DNA of 64,000 nt from Planotetraspora mira. GTDB lineage: Bacteria > Actinomycetota > Actinomycetes > Streptosporangiales > Streptosporangiaceae. The stretch spans positions 1-64,000 of the forward strand of contig NZ_BOOO01000016.1 in assembly GCF_016863275.1 (NCBI RefSeq), given 5' to 3'. Positions 61,341-64,000 of the stretch are shown one piece after another (positions within the stretch are counted from its first letter, which is position 1; every line of letters begins with the position of its first letter). The notes under the pieces are model-generated. The model ran no database searches. It was not told the origin of the DNA and saw nothing but the letters and a program-made list of their open reading frames with translations. The position numbers and the translations under genes are program-made.

Positions 61341-61640
61341 TACGTCGCCGATTCGCGCGGACGTCCTGACCGGATGGTCACGGACGTGAGCATCGAATGA
61401 AAACCATGCCCGTGCTCGCCGGCCGTACGGCTCACCCGTCCGGGGGACGCCATGCCGACGGGCACGGGCATCTTCGGAAAACTCGCGATCGTCACGCGGA
61501 TTTCCTCGGCGCACATTCACCGGCGGCCGTCCGCGATTCGGCGCCCGCATTCCACTTCCTGTTCTCCCTCGCCGAGGCGATTTCACAACGACGTGGAGCC
61601 GCCTTCGTGTGGGAAACGCATAAATCAAAGGGAAAAGCAC
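61341..61640. other. Intergenic region between secreted protein genes 1 and 2
   Basis: 300 bp without a gene. ATGCCCGTGC at 61406-61415 is inverted as GCACGGGCAT at 61462-61471, a possible long-loop terminator. The frame that runs from 61452 into gene 2 has no ribosome site until 61641. Confidence 0.4.
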
Positions 61641-62021
61641 ATGTCCAAGCTCAGCAACATCATGGGCGTTCTCGCCGCCGGCGTCGCGCTGTCGGGCGGG
61701 GCACTCGCCCTCGGCGCCACCTCCGCGAGCGCGTCCGTCGTCATGGGCGGCGTTCCCGCTCCGGCCCCGGCTCCGGTTTCGGTCTCGCGGCCCGTCTGCC
61801 ACAAGTCGGTGTGCGTCCGCGAGGGAAGTCACCACAACCGCAACCACAACTGGAACCACAACCGTCAGCGTCAGCACGCGCGTCAGTTCGAGTTCCAGCG
61901 CCAGTACCTCATGCGCGACTTCTCGCTGATCGTGACGCCGTTCCAGTCGTCCGAGAACGAGGCCACGCCCTGGCAGAAGTCGGACACCGACTCGCACTCC
62001 GAGGCTGAGGCCGAGGACTGA
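61641..62021 (+). CDS. Secreted His/Asn/Arg/Gln-rich protein 2
   Basis: 126-aa paralogue of protein 1. Signal peptide (MSKLSNIMGVLAAGVALSGG...) cleaved after SASA. It has a Pro/Val stretch instead of the Gly/Cys patch, but two cysteines in VCHKSVCVRE. Then come HHNRNHNWNHNRQRQ, FQRQYLMRDFSLIVTPFQSS, ATPWQKSDTDS and the end SEAEAED. AAAGGGA lies 8 nt before ATG 61641. Confidence 0.85.
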   Translation: MSKLSNIMGVLAAGVALSGGALALGATSASASVVMGGVPAPAPAPVSVSRPVCHKSVCVREGSHHNRNHNWNHNRQRQHARQFEFQRQYLMRDFSLIVTPFQSSENEATPWQKSDTDSHSEAEAED

Positions 62022-62248
62022 TACAGGCCCATCGCGTCCTGATCCAGGTCTGAGAGGTGCGGGTGCGTGCTCGCCACGGCTTCATCCGGGGCGGGAGTCG
62101 CTCAGCCGAGAATGCCGTGCTCGCTGACATCGCGGTTCCAGGAATCACGGTCACTGAGCGAGCACAGGCATCTCCCTGACGTCCGCGCACCATGACGCCC
62201 CTCGGGGCGCAGCAATGGGTCAGGCAATCACACGAAAGGGAAAGAGAT
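62022..62248. other. Intergenic region between secreted protein genes 2 and 3
   Basis: 227 bp, no gene. A GACGCCCC/GGGGCG hairpin lies near 62191-62208. It lacks the GACAT promoter repeats seen before genes 1 and 4. Confidence 0.35.
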
Positions 62249-62653
62249 ATGTCCAAGATCGCCAACCTCGTCGGGATCCTCGCCGTCAGCACCGCGCTGA
62301 CCGGTGGGGCCGTCGCGCTCGGCACCGCTGTCACCAGCACGTCCGCGAGCGCCACCACCATCACGGGCTGCGGCGGCGGCGGCTGCGGCGGCTCCGGCTG
62401 GGGCCGCGGGCACCGCAACCACAACCGCAACTGGAACAAGAACCGCGAGTGGCAGCACGCGCGTGAGCACCAGCACCAGCGTCAGCACCTGCTGCGTGAC
62501 TTCTCGCTGATCATCACCCCTTTCCAGAAGTCGGACAACCAGGCCATCCCGCAGCAGAAGCAGGACACCGACTCCAAGTCCAAGGCGGAGGCGGAGGGGT
62601 ACGGCAGGACGCCCGCTCCGGTCGTCACCGTGACGGTCACCGCCACTCCGTAA
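62249..62653 (+). CDS. Secreted His/Asn/Arg/Gln-rich protein 3
   Basis: 134-aa paralogue, closest to protein 1. Signal peptide (MSKIANLVGILAVSTALTGG...) cleaved after SASA. Mature GCGGGGCGGSGWGRG, HRNHNRNWNKN, a Gln/His run, RQHLLRDFSLIITPFQKSD, QKQDTDSKS and a Thr/Val/Pro C-terminus. GAAAGGGAAAGAG precedes ATG 62249, very like gene 2. Four mature-region motifs are conserved across the three proteins while the C-terminal tails differ. Confidence 0.85.
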   Translation: MSKIANLVGILAVSTALTGGAVALGTAVTSTSASATTITGCGGGGCGGSGWGRGHRNHNRNWNKNREWQHAREHQHQRQHLLRDFSLIITPFQKSDNQAIPQQKQDTDSKSKAEAEGYGRTPAPVVTVTVTATP

Positions 62654-62888
62654 CCCGTTTGTCCGACGCACATCCAGTAGTCAGTCAGTCCCGCGCCGGC
62701 GGGGACATCGCGGTTCTGCTGAACCTCGGCCGGCCGGTGAAAACGAAAACCAGGAGAGGACACGACGGCCGGCACGGCCGTACGTGACCGCATGGATCTG
62801 GAACCGCAATCCAGGTGCCTTCTGTCCGCAACGCCTTCCTGGCCGTGTCATACGGCCCAGGGAGTGCATTCCATATCCGACACCGAGC

Positions 62889-62920
62889 GAGGGCTCCGCG
62901 GCATCGTCCGCGGAGCCCTC
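62889..62920 (+). terminator. Hairpin downstream of secreted protein gene 3
   Basis: 13-bp perfect stem GAGGGCTCCGCGG/CCGCGGAGCCCTC with a 6-base loop, followed by CTCCATTTCTCC. It is 235 nt from the stop of gene 3. The outer stem GAGGGCTCCG is shared with the terminator at 63742-63786. Confidence 0.65.
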
Positions 62921-62926
62921 CTCCAT

Positions 62927-63060
62927 TTCTCCGCCGCGCCCGTTCCCCCGGCCCTCATCTTCTCCGCCGCGCCCGTTCCCCCGGCCCTAATCTTCTCCGC
63001 CGCGACCGTCCCCCGGCCCTCATCTTCTCCGTCGCACCCGCTCGCGCGGGCCTCGCCTTC
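62927..63060 (+). repeat. 33-nt tandem repeat array
   Basis: Units of TTCTCCGCCGCGCCCGTTCC plus CCCGGCCCTCATC start at 62927, 62960, 62993 and 63025 (one unit is 32 nt), then degenerate. 33 nt allows an 11-residue repeating peptide in some frames, but no frame has a ribosome site, so I treat it as non-coding. Confidence 0.8.
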
Positions 63061-63108
63061 TTCCCCTGCGCCCGCTCCGTCGGCCCCCATCCCACCTGTC
63101 ATCGCGAT

Positions 63109-63329
63109 CCGAATCGGACATATAAGACATATCCACCGCTATTAGTCTAAGACCGTTCACAGCTAGCCAATAAGCACTTAAAAGCACCAGAACGTCGTTT
63201 GTAGGGTGCCAATGCTGGAAATCTAGACAGCGCAGGACGATAGCCTCTTAGGGGGCTGTCAGCGACATTCATTCTCGTTTCAGAAATTGTCGCGATTAGG
63301 GCAACCGATCCTTTCAAGGGGGACACCCA
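63109..63329 (+). promoter_or_regulatory. Promoter and leader of secreted protein gene 4
   Basis: CCGAATCGGACATATAAGAC, with GACAT at 63117 and 63126 (9 nt apart as in gene 1), starts an A+T-rich ~205-nt leader. It is homologous to 60716-60929 and ends in the same TCCTTTCAAGGGGGA. Conservation of an untranslated leader over this length suggests RNA structure or a regulatory site. Confidence 0.65.
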
Positions 63330-63557
63330 ATGCCCAAGCTCAAGAACGTCATGGCCGGTCTTGCCATCAGCACGGCGCTCGCCGGCGGTGCCATCGCTAT
63401 GGGCGCCACCTCCGCGAGCGCCGCCACCACCGGCTGGGACCACGAGAACCGCTTCCAGGACGAGGACTGCACCAACTTCACCGTCGGTGCCAACAACGCC
63501 TTCGTCCACTTCTCGGAGTTCGACAAGGACTGCAAGCGGTTCCACTGGGGTCGCTAG
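63330..63557 (+). CDS. Small secreted protein 4, two-cysteine
   Basis: 75-aa protein whose signal peptide (MPKLKNVMAGLAISTALAGG...) matches the other three and is cleaved after SASA. The mature ~44 residues are different: WDHENRFQDEDCTNF, an alternating NNAFVHFSEFD and KDCKRFHWGR. Two cysteines could form a disulfide. Its promoter, leader and ribosome site (GGGGGA) are those of gene 1, so only the mature part has been replaced or has diverged. Confidence 0.82.
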   Translation: MPKLKNVMAGLAISTALAGGAIAMGATSASAATTGWDHENRFQDEDCTNFTVGANNAFVHFSEFDKDCKRFHWGR

Positions 63558-63741
63558 ACCGAGCGCGTTTCGGAGCGGGCTTCGGCGACGGGACTGACGA
63601 GCCGGTGAGCGGCACACCCCTGTTCGCCCGGATAATTTGATATCCACTCATGTATAGCGGTGAAACGACGGCCTCACTGACGCGGCCTCGCGGAACGGCT
63701 TTCAATCGAATATCCGAGCTCGATCTCAGGCACACACAGAG

Positions 63742-63786
63742 GCGAGGGCTCCGGTGGATGACCAATCCATCGGAGCCCTCGCTTTT
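63742..63786 (+). terminator. Rho-independent terminator of secreted protein gene 4
   Basis: 18-bp arms (GCGAGGGCTCCGGTGGAT against ATCCATCGGAGCCCTCGC, one mismatch), 5-base loop, followed by TTTT. Strong intrinsic terminator. Confidence 0.85.
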
Positions 63787-63986
63787 CGCGCGTCCGGCTC
63801 CTCCGGAAAGCCCGCCCGCCGCTCAGGACGGGCCAGGCGGACAGAGAAGCCGCTCAGGTCCTGGAATGCCATGAGAGCTGCACCGATGCCCCAGCGAGCC
63901 ACTCAGGCCCGCGCACCGTTTCACCTGTCTCCCACCTCCACGCACCCAGGGGGACGGTACAGGCGGAGCCCATTCAGCCGGCTTCG

Positions 63987-64000
63987 CCGAATCGGACATA
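63987..64000 (+). promoter_or_regulatory. Start of a third GACAT-type promoter, cut by the window edge
   Basis: The last 14 bases, CCGAATCGGACATA, are identical to 63109-63122, the start of the gene 4 promoter. A further family member probably begins ~210 nt beyond the window. Confidence 0.55.

Noticed and set aside
62848-63102. Protein with 11-residue repeats encoded by the 33-nt array
   Set aside because: No ribosome site or signal peptide, one unit is 32 nt and breaks the frame periodicity, and the array lies between a terminator and a promoter.
60716-63329. Known riboswitch (for example c-di-AMP ydaO type) in the secreted-gene leaders
   Set aside because: Actinobacterial c-di-AMP leaders precede secreted proteins, so I looked for the conserved core, but the characteristic motifs are not present. 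Only an unassigned conserved leader is claimed.

Overview
The window is high-GC chromosomal DNA from a filamentous actinomycete. GTG starts, ATGA/GTGA gene overlaps, WhiB7, mycoredoxin, AdnAB and CvnA-type sensor genes all point there, and the style fits Streptosporangiales (the family level is an inference). From about 18.8 kb to 59.5 kb the gene set matches a block known in Mycobacterium tuberculosis as roughly Rv3193c-Rv3206c: UPF0182, PDZ-Lon protease, DUF2342 metalloprotease, ABC1 kinase, whiB7, uvrD2, mrx1, nudC, adnB/adnA, alkyltransferase-like protein and moeZ. Lineage-specific cargo is inserted into and around this core.

Layout. 0.5-5.1 kb: a small hypothetical gene, an orphan peptide-binding lipoprotein, and an incomplete conservon (CvnA-like sensor plus DUF742, without roadblock or GTPase). 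5.2-18.2 kb: a tightly coupled ten-gene minus-strand operon (DUF917, HyuA, peptide-type ABC importer of five genes, PucR regulator, HyuA, HyuB) that looks like import and ATP-dependent opening of a cyclic amide. 18.3-18.7 kb: two identical initiator tRNA genes. 18.8-38.9 kb: the conserved core, including a whiB7 locus with a recognisable WhiB7-type promoter, a 96-codon upstream ORF and a terminator, and a mycoredoxin gene with a sigma-R-like promoter. 39.0-44.8 kb: a vibrioferrin-like NRPS-independent siderophore locus (ATP-grasp, two IucA/IucC synthetases, PLP decarboxylase) behind an excellent DmdR/IdeR iron box. 44.9-53.2 kb: a Uma2-type protein, AdnB/AdnA, two repeat families and an alkyltransferase-like protein. 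53.3-57.3 kb: a duplicated two-gene module in which one mycosin-like subtilase is intact and its paralogue has lost His, Asn and Ser of the active site. 57.4-60.6 kb: a membrane protein/winged-helix pair with a palindromic operator over its promoter, MoeZ, and an alpha/beta hydrolase.

60.7-64.0 kb is the most novel part. It holds four consecutive genes for small secreted proteins. Three share a His/Asn/Arg/Gln-rich segment followed by a conserved RDF-x-L-(I/V)2-TPFQ block. The first and fourth share a homologous promoter plus about 210-nt leader. The same promoter start reappears in the last 14 bases of the window, which predicts another member just outside.

Other structural signals: a 53-nt tandem repeat family in two intergenic regions with exactly the same period, a dispersed repeat abutting the stop codons of two minus-strand genes, a 33-nt tandem array, and a 5'-truncated dehydrogenase pseudogene.
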